A stretch of 64,000 bases of DNA from DASXRU01 sp034665305 (GCA_034665305.1 JAXDFZ010000019.1:62001-126000); one strand, 5' to 3'. Shown: positions 43,956 through 53,809, numbered from the stretch's first letter. Program-made: numbers and translations. The notes: generated by a model from the sequence alone, not told the origin.

Positions 43956-44170
43956 AGTAGCCCGCATAGCGGGCGCTATAGCAGTAGCCCACAGGGCAAG
44001 CTGTGGGTAGGGGAGCGAGATAAGTAGTCGGAGCCCCAGAGGGGCGACATTGGATTTGCGACACTTGCGAATTATGTCGCTCGCTTCGCGAGCTTGAGTT
44101 CAAATTGAAGACCGGCACCCACAGCTTGCGCTGTGGGCTACTGGTATGGCCGCCCGCTGTGCGGGCTGTA
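43956..44170. repeat. REP-A composite, second locus
   Basis: The same set as at 1245-1415: a CCCGC/GCGGG hairpin, a CCCACAG...CTGTGGG hairpin at 43983-44009, a GCCCC / GGGGC hairpin with ATGTCGC, then the reversed CCCACAGC...GCTGTGGG hairpin at 44117-44144 and a GCCCGCTGTGCGGGC hairpin. The 43931-44257 gap has no gene. Confidence 0.8.
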
Positions 44171-44257
44171 ACGCCGGCACAACAACGTTCAATTACAATC
44201 GACAGTCTCCAGCCTCTATTTAAAAAGTTCGACGAAATCGGCGTGGCTCTCCCCTCT

Positions 44258-45178
44258 CTACCCCTGACGTTCGACGATGAAGTCGGCAATCGCACGCAAC
44301 AATCCGGTCGGTTGATTAATTGAATCGAGGGAAACGCATGCGCCCTGATACGCGCTCATCAAGTATTCGCGAGTTGCTTCGACTCCATACAGGGCCGGAT
44401 AGGTTGCTTTGCGGGAACGCGCGTCTTTGCCCGGCGTCTTTCCCAAATCAGCGGCGGTCGCAGTTACGTCCAGCAAATCATCAGTAATCTGAAACAGCAA
44501 ACCAAGTTGCGCGCCGTAATGTGACAGCGCCGAAAGATCGGATTCCGCCGCGCCGGCTATGATTGCGCCGCAACGAACCGCCACGCCCATCAGGGCCCCG
44601 GTTTTTCGTTCATGGATGCGCTCAAGTTCCGCGCCCGTTACCACCTCCGACTCGGCCGCCAAATCGTAAGCTTGTCCGGCGACCATGCCCTCCGGTGTTC
44701 CCGAAGCGCGCGCTACCTCGGCGATTACCTGCAGTGCAATCTCCGGTTTTAAGTGTTTGTCTTCGGCGATGGTTTGAAAAGCCAGCGTCAATAGCGCATC
44801 GCCGGCGAGGATCGCAGTGGCTTCATCAAAACGCACGTGGCAGGTGGGCCGCCCACGCCGCAAATCGTCGTTGTCCATTGACGGCAGGTCGTCATGAATC
44901 AACGAGTACGTGTGAATCATTTCCAGCGCGCACGCGGTCCGCATGAGATCAGCTTCGCGCGCGTGCAACGTCCGGCCCGCAGCCAAAAGCAGCACCGGCC
45001 GCAAACGTTTTCCGCCGGCGAACACGCTCCAGCGAATAGCAGCGTGGACTCTGGCAGGGTCAGTTGTTTCAGCGGGCAGGAGCTGGTCCAGCTCCGATTC
45101 AATTAGCGGGCGGCAGGCGGCTAAAAAACGTGTGGCCTCCACAGCGGCGGGGCTGTAACTGGTTTCAGAAGGCGTCAT
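44258..45178 (-). CDS. ispA: Polyprenyl (farnesyl) diphosphate synthase
   Basis: 306 residues from ATG 45178 (an ATG 6 nt upstream is equally possible; frames further upstream run through xseB). It makes C15 isoprenoid from IPP and DMAPP. GGKRLRP, first aspartate-rich motif HDDLPSMDNDD, and the second QITDDLLD are present. It overlaps xseB by 14 nt, a common arrangement (xseB-ispA). dxs, often next, is absent here. The stop is followed by a REP-rich gap. Confidence 0.88.
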   Translation of the reverse strand: MTPSETSYSPAAVEATRFLAACRPLIESELDQLLPAETTDPARVHAAIRWSVFAGGKRLRPVLLLAAGRTLHAREADLMRTACALEMIHTYSLIHDDLPSMDNDDLRRGRPTCHVRFDEATAILAGDALLTLAFQTIAEDKHLKPEIALQVIAEVARASGTPEGMVAGQAYDLAAESEVVTGAELERIHERKTGALMGVAVRCGAIIAGAAESDLSALSHYGAQLGLLFQITDDLLDVTATAADLGKTPGKDARSRKATYPALYGVEATREYLMSAYQGACVSLDSINQPTGLLRAIADFIVERQG

Positions 45179-45455
45179 CACCATCGCCTTCCAGGTCTTC
45201 CGCCGCACCCGATTTCTCGTCCGCGGCAAAGGCGCGAGCCGCCGGTTTGCCTTCACTGTCGCGCAGTAGAATTTCTATGCGGCGCTCTGCCTGGTTCAGG
45301 CGTTCCTGACATTCGCGAGAGAGTCGCACGCCCTGCTCAAAGAGTTCGAGACTTTTTTCGAGAGGCAAATCTCCTTGCTCGAGCTCGCGCACGATCTTCT
45401 CAAGCGCGTCGAGCGATGACTCAAAGTTCTTTGGTGGCGTTTCCTGACTTTTCAT
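45165..45455 (-). CDS. xseB: Exodeoxyribonuclease VII small subunit
   Basis: 96 residues from ATG 45455; the longer frame to 45581 is unsupported. The core NFESSLDALEKIVRELEQGDLPLEKSLELFEQGVRLSRECQERLNQAERRIE is a textbook XseB. The last 30 residues are an Ala/Asp-rich tail. With XseA it forms the single-strand-specific exonuclease VII. Confidence 0.9.
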   Translation of the reverse strand: MKSQETPPKNFESSLDALEKIVRELEQGDLPLEKSLELFEQGVRLSRECQERLNQAERRIEILLRDSEGKPAARAFAADEKSGAAEDLEGDGDDAF

Positions 45456-45587
45456 AGTTTTAGTATACGACAGGTTCGGAACGTTCATTGCGGCATGCGA
45501 AGTGGAAAGCTTCGCTCTCCGGCCGAAGGATTTGTTTGACGGCGTCAGTAGGCGGGGCGAACCTTTCGAAAAACGCGCCACACCACT

Positions 45588-45782
45588 TTACCTTACAGCG
45601 AATATTGGAGGACCCAGCATTAGGTAGCCGATTGGACCAATGACGAAATGACAGTCGTTTGGCCCCGAATTAGCCCATCCGCCACCAAGCGCGAAGAAAA
45701 CAAAAACATAGACCGCCACGAGAGGTAGCGAGAAGATTGCGATCAAAACCGTCAAAACAAGATTTGTGACAACTGATTTCAT
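45588..45782 (-). CDS. Small membrane protein, unrecognised
   Basis: 64 residues from ATG 45782 (an ATG two codons earlier is also possible). A hydrophobic helix (about residues 4-28, VVTNLVLTVLIAIFSLPLVAV-type) and a second hydrophobic stretch near the C-terminus suggest two membrane segments. It sits between xseA and xseB on the same strand. The ribosome-binding site is weak. It may be real or chance; no family is recognised. Confidence 0.35.
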   Translation of the reverse strand: MKSVVTNLVLTVLIAIFSLPLVAVYVFVFFALGGGWANSGPNDCHFVIGPIGYLMLGPPIFAVR

Positions 45783-45916
45783 GGCCACATTTCAGGCAAA
45801 GAACTGCTCATAATCACGTCGCCTCAGCAACGTGAGAATATGCCATTATCGCTAACAAGACGAAATAACGAATGGCCATTCGCGACCCTGAAAGGTAGGG
45901 TTAAATCATAACGGTG

Positions 45917-47326
45917 CTATGCGTCGTCTTCGGATCCTGCGACCCGGCAGTTTAGCGAACCCTTCCACAAACGTACCCGCAACGAATCGCCAGGAGAGAT
46001 AGCCGCGGCTTCACGGACTACACGTCCGTTAGCATCCTGAGCGATGGCGTATCCACGTTCCAACACGCCCAGCGGCGACATCGCATCCAGCGAAGCTGCA
46101 GCGAGGCCCAGGCGTTTGCGCGCGTCTTCCAGTCGCCCGATCATGGCCGCTTCGTGTTGTTCCTGCGCGCGAGCGACTCGCGTTGCCGTGGCAGCTACCG
46201 TGGCCCGCAATTGCGCCGGTGAAAGGCGGTGCGCGATGGCGTCCATGCGGCGTTGCGCGCGTTGCATCATGCTGCTGACAACTGTTTCCAGACGATGCCC
46301 GGCATCGTCAGTGGAAAGTATCGCCTGGTGCAGTCGTCCGCGCACTTCGCTGAAGGCCGCAGACATCGTCAGTTCCTGTACCTGATTGCGCGAATCGGAA
46401 AGGCGGTAGTGAATTTGCCGGGAAAGGTTCCGTATCAGTTCGCCCAGCAGGCTGCAGATCTCGTCTTCACGCGCGGCGACCAACTCCGCCGCGGCCGACG
46501 GCGTAGGCGCGCGCAAGTCGGCGGCAAAATCGGCGATCGTAAAATCCGTTTCATGGCCCACCGCTGAAATCACCGGAATCAACGACGCGCGAAAGGCACG
46601 CGCTACTTCTTCTTCATTAAAGGCCCAAAGGTCTTCAGCGGAACCGCCGCCACGCCCGACGATCATTACATCGATAGCATCATCGGGCCGGCCTTCGCGC
46701 AGCACGCGACGCTGATACTCATTAAGGAATGCAACCGCCCGCGCAATCTCACGCGAAGCACCGTCGCCCTGCACTCGCGCGGGCGCAAACAAAACATGCA
46801 CCGTGCGCGTGCGGCGCGAGATGACGTTCAGGATGTCGCGCAAAGCGGCGCCGGATCCCGACGTGACAATTCCGATGCGGCGCGGAAACAACGGCAGCGC
46901 CCTCTTAGTCTCCGCTGCAAACAAACCTTCCGCTTGCAGCCGCGCCTTGGTTTGTTCAAAGGCTATCCGCAACGCGCCGGCTCCCACGGGATCGAGGGCG
47001 TCGACGATTAACTGGTACTCGCCCTTTTGTTCGTAGACGGAAACGCGGCCGCGCGCGCGCACTTGCAAACCGTCTGCGGGACGAAACTTGATCCGTTGAT
47101 TGTTGGTACGAAAGCAAACGGCGCGCAACTGCGCCCCTTCATCCTTGAGCGTGAAGTACCAGTGTCCCGAAGATTGTTGCGCGCGAAAGTTGGAAATTTC
47201 ACCTTCCACCCAGGCGGCTGCAAAACGCGACTCCAGCGCGCCGCGGATCGCGCCGGTCAACTCGGAAACAGTCAGCGGCCGGCGTACGGGCTTATCGAAA
47301 AGCGCAGATAGGAGAGGTTGCGACAT
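45917..47326 (-). CDS. xseA: Exodeoxyribonuclease VII large subunit
   Basis: 469 residues. The N-terminal OB fold has WVEGEISNFRAQQSSGHWYFTLKD; the catalytic region has RIGIVTSGSGAALRDILNV, VMIVGRGGGSAEDLWAFNEEEVARA and SAVGHETDFTIADFAADLRAPTPSAAAE; a coiled-coil rich C-terminus follows and ends in the RGYAIAQD domain. It digests single-stranded DNA and joins DNA repair. It is separated from xseB by about 460 bp with the small ORF and a REP-C copy. Confidence 0.92.
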   Translation of the reverse strand: MSQPLLSALFDKPVRRPLTVSELTGAIRGALESRFAAAWVEGEISNFRAQQSSGHWYFTLKDEGAQLRAVCFRTNNQRIKFRPADGLQVRARGRVSVYEQKGEYQLIVDALDPVGAGALRIAFEQTKARLQAEGLFAAETKRALPLFPRRIGIVTSGSGAALRDILNVISRRTRTVHVLFAPARVQGDGASREIARAVAFLNEYQRRVLREGRPDDAIDVMIVGRGGGSAEDLWAFNEEEVARAFRASLIPVISAVGHETDFTIADFAADLRAPTPSAAAELVAAREDEICSLLGELIRNLSRQIHYRLSDSRNQVQELTMSAAFSEVRGRLHQAILSTDDAGHRLETVVSSMMQRAQRRMDAIAHRLSPAQLRATVAATATRVARAQEQHEAAMIGRLEDARKRLGLAAASLDAMSPLGVLERGYAIAQDANGRVVREAAAISPGDSLRVRLWKGSLNCRVAGSEDDA

Positions 47327-47397
47327 GTTGAAAAAGAGAGGATGAGCGATGAGCCGGGAAAAGTAAACTGCATCACGGCAATGGCGCAGTCATTTCG

Positions 47398-47507
47398 AAA
47401 TCCGCAGATTTCGCAGATTACACAGACAAGGCTTGAAGAACTGAGCAGCTACAAAGCGGCTCCTCTTTAGCGGTCGCGAATCTGTGAAATCTGCGTAATC
47501 TGCGACT
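47398..47507. repeat. 9-bp word array, inverted pair
   Basis: Left arm 47398-47430 (TCCGCAGATT, TCGCAGATT, ACACAGACA). Right arm 47477-47507 (AATCTGTGA, AATCTGCGT, AATCTGCGA). The right arm ends 8 bp before the stop of the VWA gene at 47515. Same words as at 12966, 42778 and 63118. Confidence 0.85.
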
Positions 47508-47514
47508 GCCAAAG

Positions 47515-49329
47515 CTAAGGCTTCGCTGCGACGACCGGGCTCAGGCGCACGGCGGCGCCGTCGCGATTCACCCGGACGCGAATGCGGCGGTGACTCTTAC
47601 CGTCTTCCATCGTCGCATAGGTAATGGTGTACGCCGTTCGCAGTTGGACCACGACGTCGTCGTAGGCGCGCTGTAGTTCCTCCAAACGGCTGATCGAGTA
47701 GTAAACGCCGCCTGAGCTTTCCGCCAGTTTGCGCGCTTCTTCCGCGGCTCGCGTGGTGATCGTCAAATAACGAGTGCGCAAAGGATCGGTTGTGATCGCC
47801 GGATTGGCTACGCTGGATTCTGGAATTAGACCCGACGGCACATACAACGGATAGATCAGTGCGCCGGATTCGGTAATCGCTTGCAGAATCGCCTGAAATG
47901 GTATGAACGATTTGTTGTCATCGCCGTCGGACAGAATGACGACCGCCGTGCGATCGCCGCGCAAAGGCTTCAATGTATCGGCCAGGACGTAACCGAGGGC
48001 ATCGTAAAGTGCAGTCGCGCCGCCGGCATCAATCTCGTCCAGTTTTTTCGAAAGCAAAGCGCGGTCAGTGCTGAACTCTGAAATTACCTGGATATCGTCG
48101 CGAAAACTGATGATCGCAATGCGATCCTGCGGGCTGGCTGTATTTAGAAAGTCGCGCGCGGCTTTGCGAATGAAGTCGATGCGTTCTTCGACACTGCCGG
48201 AAACGTCCAGCAACAACACAAGATTGAAAGGCTCGCGCGAAGGTGTGACGTTGGTTACCTGCCGCTCGGTTCCTTCTTCAAAGACGGAAAAGTCCGAGGC
48301 CTGCAACCCGCCGATGGCTCGACCATTCCGATCCGTGACGCTGGCGTTCAGACGCATCAATTGCGGCGCTATCGACGTTGCGAGCTGGCCCGGCGCCTGG
48401 CGCAAGGAAAGTGTGGGCTCGGTTCGCGGCGGCGGCAGAGTCTTGGCATAGTCGCCAAACATCCGCGGACTGACTTTGCGAATCGATTCCATCATGCGGC
48501 TGTCACCGCTGCGCATGATGGCGCGCGCCGCTTCTGTCAACGGGCGTTCATGCAGATCCGGCGGGACCATGCCCGGATCGACATTCAGCAACACGACGCC
48601 GCGCTGCGTTTTGAAATCCAATCGCACTGCTTTCGTCTTATCGTCCTTAGCCGAAGGTTTCTCCCTATCGCCGTCCGCTTCGGCCGGATCCGTTTCGGGT
48701 TCTTTTGCTTTCACGCCCTTAGCGGAACCGTCGATCAGTTTGCCCGAAAGCGTGAACTTTCCGCCGGAGCGTTCTTTCACTCGCGGCAGCTCGACGTCGC
48801 TGAGAAAACGCGGCCGGCTGGACTCCCAGAGGAAATCGAATTTCAAATTGTCGAGCGGCACGTCGGCGTGAATGGTTCCCGTATTGGTCACGACTTCTGC
48901 CGATTCCACATTCCCCATGATATCGACCTGACCGGCTTCGCCTTCGACCTTCACACGCGAACGTATCGGGATACGCACGGTGAGGTCGATCCGATCGCGT
49001 TCGCGGCGCGAGCGCACTTCGATATCAACGCGTTCGCCGGATCCCGTCGCGCGCACATCGCCAGGCTCGATCGGCGCGCCCGTCGAGGTGGCTTTTACCA
49101 CCGCTGCTTTTTCTTGTTCATTGGAGGCAATGACGGTGACGCGGCCGTTGAGGCTCTTGACCGTGAGGGTAACTTTCTCAGCAGTATTGAACTCTTTTTC
49201 AAACCCTTGCGCCGAAGTCGAGTTCGCAGCGCACAGCAGCATAATTGCGCTGAAGCCGGTGGCGAACAGTCGCTGGATGGGGAAAGCTACACGGGGGGAA
49301 ATCCCGGGGAACAAGTGCTGGAAAAACAT
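47515..49329 (-). CDS. Secreted VWA-domain protein with DUF4097-like beta region
   Basis: 604 residues, signal peptide to about residue 40 (STSAQG). The N-terminal half has alternating beta segments such as VTLTVKSLNGRVTVIASNEQ, VEGEAGQVDIMGNVESAEV (adhesin/DUF4097-like). Then NASVTDRNGRAIGGLQASDFSVFEEG precedes a VWA domain with MIDAS DVSGS and a later SDGDDN. It belongs to the same VWA/Ig-like family as the gene at 30870. It is divergent from the S9 peptidase gene. Confidence 0.82.
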   Translation of the reverse strand: MFFQHLFPGISPRVAFPIQRLFATGFSAIMLLCAANSTSAQGFEKEFNTAEKVTLTVKSLNGRVTVIASNEQEKAAVVKATSTGAPIEPGDVRATGSGERVDIEVRSRRERDRIDLTVRIPIRSRVKVEGEAGQVDIMGNVESAEVVTNTGTIHADVPLDNLKFDFLWESSRPRFLSDVELPRVKERSGGKFTLSGKLIDGSAKGVKAKEPETDPAEADGDREKPSAKDDKTKAVRLDFKTQRGVVLLNVDPGMVPPDLHERPLTEAARAIMRSGDSRMMESIRKVSPRMFGDYAKTLPPPRTEPTLSLRQAPGQLATSIAPQLMRLNASVTDRNGRAIGGLQASDFSVFEEGTERQVTNVTPSREPFNLVLLLDVSGSVEERIDFIRKAARDFLNTASPQDRIAIISFRDDIQVISEFSTDRALLSKKLDEIDAGGATALYDALGYVLADTLKPLRGDRTAVVILSDGDDNKSFIPFQAILQAITESGALIYPLYVPSGLIPESSVANPAITTDPLRTRYLTITTRAAEEARKLAESSGGVYYSISRLEELQRAYDDVVVQLRTAYTITYATMEDGKSHRRIRVRVNRDGAAVRLSPVVAAKP

Positions 49330-49471
49330 TGCGGCTGATCTTGCATGCCAGCAGTGGCAACGGTCAAGCGCTCAGCTGGGCGTGGAGCCTGGGAATGTTT
49401 TGATTCACCCCGCAAAGGTGGTAAATGTCTATGCCCCAAGCCTGAACCATCAAGTTCCGAGGAGAATACAA

Positions 49472-51631
49472 ATGGCCGCCACGCGCGAAACCAGTCGGTA
49501 CCGTACTCGCTTTCTCCAGCACCTTGTCGTTGTCTTTGCAGTTCTCGGTAGTGCTCCAATATTGCTGTGCGACGCTGAAGCACAAAGCACCAAAACTCCA
49601 ATCACGCACGAAAGCATGTGGTTGCTGAAGCGCGTCAGCGCCGGGACCCCGAGTCCCGATGGCAAGTGGGTTGTCTTCTCATTACTCGACCCGGCCTATG
49701 ACGAAGAGGATCAAACCTCAGACTTATGGATCGTCCCGGCTGATGGCAGCGCTAAACCGCGCCGACTGACATTTACCAAAAGCGGAGAGTCGGGAGTTTC
49801 CTGGAGTCCCGACAGCCGCCGCCTGGCTTTCTCCGCCAAACGTGAAGGCGACGAGGTGGCGCAAATTTACGTGCTCGAGGTTGCGGAGGGCGGCGAGGCA
49901 GTCCGCGTGACTACGCTTTCGACCGGCGCGCGGACGCCGGAATGGCGGCCTGACGGCGAGGCTCTGCTCTTTACCAGCACCGTCTTTCCCGGCGCCGGCG
50001 ACGACGAAGCCAACAAGAAGATTGCCGCCGACCGCAAAGCGCAGAAATACCGGGCGCGAGTTTATGAAAAGTTTCCGGTGCGCAACTGGGACAAGTGGGT
50101 CGAAGACATGCAGGCGCATCTCTTCGTGCAAAGCCTGGAGCCGGCCGCGAAAGCCAAAGACATTCTGGCCGGCACGAAATTGATCAGAGAGTCCGGCTTT
50201 GCTGCCCGGGTGAGCGACACCTCGGAAGACTTTGACGCCGTCTGGACGCCCGATGGCCAGTCGGTGATTTTTGTAGCAACTACCGGGCGCAATACTGCGG
50301 CTTATGCGGACGTTCACACGGATCTTTTCAAAATAGCGGCGACTGGCGGCGAACCGGTGCAGTTAACTAGCGGCAAAAACAGTTTTAGCCGTCCGGCGTT
50401 TCGGGCCGATGGCAAAGCGCTGTACGCGATCTCAAATGCCGAAGGCAGCAACGGAAAAACTTATAGCCTGGATCGCCTCGCGAGATTTTCCTGGCCGGCG
50501 TTGGGCCAGCCAACAGTCCTGACTGCGAACTTCGATCGTTCCGTGGGGAGCTTCGCGTTAACTCCGGATAGCAAATCAATCTACCTGACAGCGGAAGAAG
50601 CGGGAAACGAAAAACTTTTCACCCTGCCGGCTGATGGTGGCGAAGTGCGTCTGGCGATGGATATGACGCGCGGCGTTTATACGAATCTCAAAATTCCGAA
50701 AAGCTCGGCCACCGCGGTTGTGATCGCCAGCTGGGAAAGCGCGATGAACCCGCCGGAAATTTTTCGGCTCAACCTGAGAGCGAAGACCCAGCAACCGCTC
50801 ACGAATTTTAATGCCGAACGGTTGGGCCAAATTGATTGGCAGCCGCTCCGGCATTTTTGGTTCACCAGCAAAGCCGGCAAGCGCATTCACAGCATGATCG
50901 CTTTGCCGCCGAACTTCGATGAGAAGAAAAAGTACCCGCTCTTCGTCGTGATGCACGGTGGGCCAAATAGCATGTGGCGCGACAACTGGGGTCTGCGCTG
51001 GAACTATTACATGTTGAGTCGGCCCGGCTACGTCGTGTTGCTTACCAACTACTCCGGCTCTACCGGCTTCGGCGAAGCATTCGCCCAAAGCATTCAGGGC
51101 GATCCTTTCAAAGGCCCGGCCAATGAAATCAACGAAGCAGCCGACGAAGCGATTCGCCTTTACCCGTTCGTCGATGGCGCGCGACAAGCCGCCGCCGGCG
51201 CCAGCTACGGCGGACACCTTGCGAATTGGATGCAGGCTACGACTAGCCGCTACAAAGCGCTCGTGAGTCACGCCGGACTGATCAATCTGGAATCACAGTG
51301 GGGCACTAGCGACACCATCTACTCGCGGGAAGTGAACAACGGCGGCCCGGTTTGGGAACAGGCGGCCATCTGGCGCGAGCAGAATCCGATTCGTTTCGCG
51401 AAAAACTTTCGCACGCCGATCATGCTTTCAGTCGGGGAGAACGATTTCCGTGTGCCCTTGAATCAAACGCTGGAAAACTGGAGCGTGCTGCAACGCCTGC
51501 GCATTCCCAGCAAATTAATCGTCTGGCCCGACGAAAACCACTGGATCCTGAAAGGCGAAAACAGCCGGTTTTGGTACCAGGAACTCGACGCCTGGCTAAA
51601 GAAATATCTGGGCGAGCCAATGGCACCGTAA
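49472..51631 (+). CDS. S9 family peptidase (dipeptidyl/acylaminoacyl type), secreted
   Basis: The start is ATG 49472 with GAGGAGAAT upstream; the long frame from 48980 overlaps the neighbouring gene. The 719-residue protein has a signal peptide (about 1-37, ending AEAQS), a PD40/WD40-like propeller (HESMWLLKRVSAGTPSPDGKWV...), and a C-terminal alpha/beta-hydrolase. Catalytic residues: Ser578 in GASYGGHL, Asp658 in GENDFRVP, His690 in DENHWI. It is likely to trim peptides outside the cytoplasm. It is divergent from the VWA gene with a 142-bp shared promoter region. Confidence 0.9.
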   Translation: MAATRETSRYRTRFLQHLVVVFAVLGSAPILLCDAEAQSTKTPITHESMWLLKRVSAGTPSPDGKWVVFSLLDPAYDEEDQTSDLWIVPADGSAKPRRLTFTKSGESGVSWSPDSRRLAFSAKREGDEVAQIYVLEVAEGGEAVRVTTLSTGARTPEWRPDGEALLFTSTVFPGAGDDEANKKIAADRKAQKYRARVYEKFPVRNWDKWVEDMQAHLFVQSLEPAAKAKDILAGTKLIRESGFAARVSDTSEDFDAVWTPDGQSVIFVATTGRNTAAYADVHTDLFKIAATGGEPVQLTSGKNSFSRPAFRADGKALYAISNAEGSNGKTYSLDRLARFSWPALGQPTVLTANFDRSVGSFALTPDSKSIYLTAEEAGNEKLFTLPADGGEVRLAMDMTRGVYTNLKIPKSSATAVVIASWESAMNPPEIFRLNLRAKTQQPLTNFNAERLGQIDWQPLRHFWFTSKAGKRIHSMIALPPNFDEKKKYPLFVVMHGGPNSMWRDNWGLRWNYYMLSRPGYVVLLTNYSGSTGFGEAFAQSIQGDPFKGPANEINEAADEAIRLYPFVDGARQAAAGASYGGHLANWMQATTSRYKALVSHAGLINLESQWGTSDTIYSREVNNGGPVWEQAAIWREQNPIRFAKNFRTPIMLSVGENDFRVPLNQTLENWSVLQRLRIPSKLIVWPDENHWILKGENSRFWYQELDAWLKKYLGEPMAP

Positions 51632-51681
51632 TCAATGGCACAGACTTCAGGAAACTTTAAATAAGTTCATGATGGGTGGTT

Positions 51682-51923
51682 GCCTTAGCCCGCGGAGTGG
51701 GCGATAGCGTAAAGCTTGGGGTGGAGCGAGGCTTTGCGAGCGGAACCCCAGCTTCCGTGGAATACCAAGTCGCAGCCCGCGCAGCGGGCGACAGCCCATT
51801 CATCTTCAAATAACTTGAGCCGGTTACGCTACCGCACGCTTGAATTCCATAATGGTCGCCCTGGGGTTCCGCTCCGCTCCACCCCAGGCTCTATGCTATC
51901 GCCGCGCTCCGCGGGCTAAGGCA
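51682..51923. repeat. Nested inverted REP pair
   Basis: Outer arms CCTTAGCCCGCGGAG (51683) and CTCCGCGGGCTAAGG (ending 51921) enclose GATAGCGTAAAGC / GCTATGCTATC and GGGGTGGAGCG / CGCTCCACCCC, with further GGAACCCCAG / CTGGGGTTCC pairing. The 51632-51928 gap has no gene; phoX starts 6 bp later. Confidence 0.8.
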
Positions 51924-51928
51924 AATCA

Positions 51929-53809
51929 ATGAATCACGACCGACGGGATCATGAGTCTTCAGACGAGACCGCATTAGTGTCACGGCGTGGCTTTGTGAAG
52001 GTCGGACTTGCGACCACTGGCTTCCTCTATTTTGGCGGCATCGAGTCGTTGCTGGATGCAGTGCCCGCTTCGGCAGTTAAACTCGATCGGACGCTGCTCG
52101 GGTTCAAGGGAATTCCCGCCTCGGCAGCTGATACGGTCGTCGTGGCGGAAGGTTATTCGGCGAAGGTGCTAATCGCCTGGGGCGATCCGGTATCCGACGG
52201 CCCGGCATTCCGGCAAGACGCGAGCAACACTTCAGCCGAGCAAGCCTTGCAATGGGGAATGCATAACGACGGGCTCGCTTATTTTCCCGTTCGAGGATCA
52301 GAGAGAGGTTTGCTGGTCCAGAACAACGAATATCTGGACGACGTACTGCTCTTTCCTGACGGCACCTCAAACTGGACTGCGGAGAAAACGCGGAAAGCGC
52401 TCGCGTCTCTTGGTGTCTCCATAATCGAAATCGAACGCACGGGTGGAGGCGGTTGGAAAGTGGTGCGGCCTTCAAAGTATGCGCGCCGCATCACCGGCTA
52501 CACCCCCATGAGAATCGGTGGGCCGGCAGCGCGAGACGCCCGGCTAAAAACCAAAGCAGATCCTACTGGCCGTCTGGTTTTGGGCACACTTTACAACTGC
52601 GCGCTGGGCGTTACTCCCTGGGGAACATATCTGAGCTGCGAAGAAAACTTCGATGATTTTTTCCGCACCGCCACTGAGCCGGAGATCGGTTCGCTCGAGG
52701 CTCGCTATGGCTTGGACACGAAGGGCGACGGATTTTTGTTCCACACGACGGACAGCCGGTTTCGCGTTGCGGCTGAGCCGAACGAGCCGAATCGTTTCGG
52801 CTGGGTGGTGGAAATCGATCCTTTCAGTCCGCGCTCTGTTCCCATAAAGCGCACCGCGCTGGGCCGGTTCAAGCACGAAGGCGCCAAGGTGCAGGAGACC
52901 CTTGACGGCAGGATCGTGGTCCACATGGGCGACGATGAGACCTTTGAGTACATTTACCGTTACGTTTCAAATCGTCCCTGGCGGGCCGCCCGCAAACTGA
53001 ACCAGAGTCCGCTCGACGATGGCATTCTCTACGCCGCGAAGTTTCATGCGGACGGCAGCGGCGCGTGGCTTCCTTTGACGCGTAACAATCGTGCCCTGAG
53101 AAATTGGTCACTGAGCGACATTCTCATCAACTCCCGTGGCGCCGCCGACGCGGTCGGTGCGACCAAAATGGATCGGCCGGAATGGATCGACACGCTTCCG
53201 GCGAGCCTCACTGCGATTGTCAGCCTGACAAACAACACGCAGCGCGGCGTCGGCAAACATCCCGCTCCGGATGCGGCGAACCCGCGGGCACCAAACGTCT
53301 ACGGTCATATGATTCGCTGGGCCTATGCCCGCGATTGGAACGATGCAGATTTTCGCTGGGAAATATTTGCTCTGGCAGGCGATCCAGCAAATGCTGGTAC
53401 CTCGGCGACCGTGATTGGGGATAGATACGGTTCACCTGATGCGCTTTATGTTTCTCCGGGCGGGCGGCTGTGGATTGGGACTGACGCCAGTCGCACAACA
53501 ATTAACAAGGGTGATTACGAGGGTTTTGGCAACAACCAGTTGCTGTGCGCCGATCCGCTAACGCGCGAGACGCGCAGATTCCTGGTTGGTCCCAACGGTT
53601 GTGAGATCACGGGAATTTCCACGACCCCTGACGAGCGAACGATGTTTGTGGGCATTCAACATCCCGGTGAGTCATCAGCAAAGGTAAGGGATGCCGATCC
53701 GTCCCATCCCAAGCGCGACAGTTCCTGGCCCGATGGCCCAAACGGGGGCCGCCCCCGTTCGGCCTGCGTGGTAATCACAAAAGATGACGGCGGAACGATC
53801 GGAAGCTGA
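51929..53809 (+). CDS. phoX: PhoX-family (DUF839) protein, Tat-exported
   Basis: 626 residues. The twin-arginine motif SRRGFVK (residues 18-24) and hydrophobic stretch to about residue 47 show Tat export. The DUF839 body includes GWGMHNDGLAYFPV-like, NNEYLD, TPWGTYLSCEENFDDFF, GRFKHEGA, GDDETFEYIYRYV and TDASRTTINKG. Such proteins are Ca/Fe-dependent alkaline phosphatases or close relatives; the phosphatase residues cannot all be confirmed here. Unknown is whether this homologue is phosphate-regulated. Confidence 0.8.
   Translation: MNHDRRDHESSDETALVSRRGFVKVGLATTGFLYFGGIESLLDAVPASAVKLDRTLLGFKGIPASAADTVVVAEGYSAKVLIAWGDPVSDGPAFRQDASNTSAEQALQWGMHNDGLAYFPVRGSERGLLVQNNEYLDDVLLFPDGTSNWTAEKTRKALASLGVSIIEIERTGGGGWKVVRPSKYARRITGYTPMRIGGPAARDARLKTKADPTGRLVLGTLYNCALGVTPWGTYLSCEENFDDFFRTATEPEIGSLEARYGLDTKGDGFLFHTTDSRFRVAAEPNEPNRFGWVVEIDPFSPRSVPIKRTALGRFKHEGAKVQETLDGRIVVHMGDDETFEYIYRYVSNRPWRAARKLNQSPLDDGILYAAKFHADGSGAWLPLTRNNRALRNWSLSDILINSRGAADAVGATKMDRPEWIDTLPASLTAIVSLTNNTQRGVGKHPAPDAANPRAPNVYGHMIRWAYARDWNDADFRWEIFALAGDPANAGTSATVIGDRYGSPDALYVSPGGRLWIGTDASRTTINKGDYEGFGNNQLLCADPLTRETRRFLVGPNGCEITGISTTPDERTMFVGIQHPGESSAKVRDADPSHPKRDSSWPDGPNGGRPRSACVVITKDDGGTIGS

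Noticed and set aside
48361..49338. 325-codon plus-strand ORF over the VWA gene
   Set aside because: Antisense shadow; the minus-strand VWA protein has clear MIDAS and signal peptide.
48980..49471. Extended start of the S9 peptidase
   Set aside because: It would overlap the VWA gene's 5' half; ATG 49472 has a ribosome-binding site and signal peptide.
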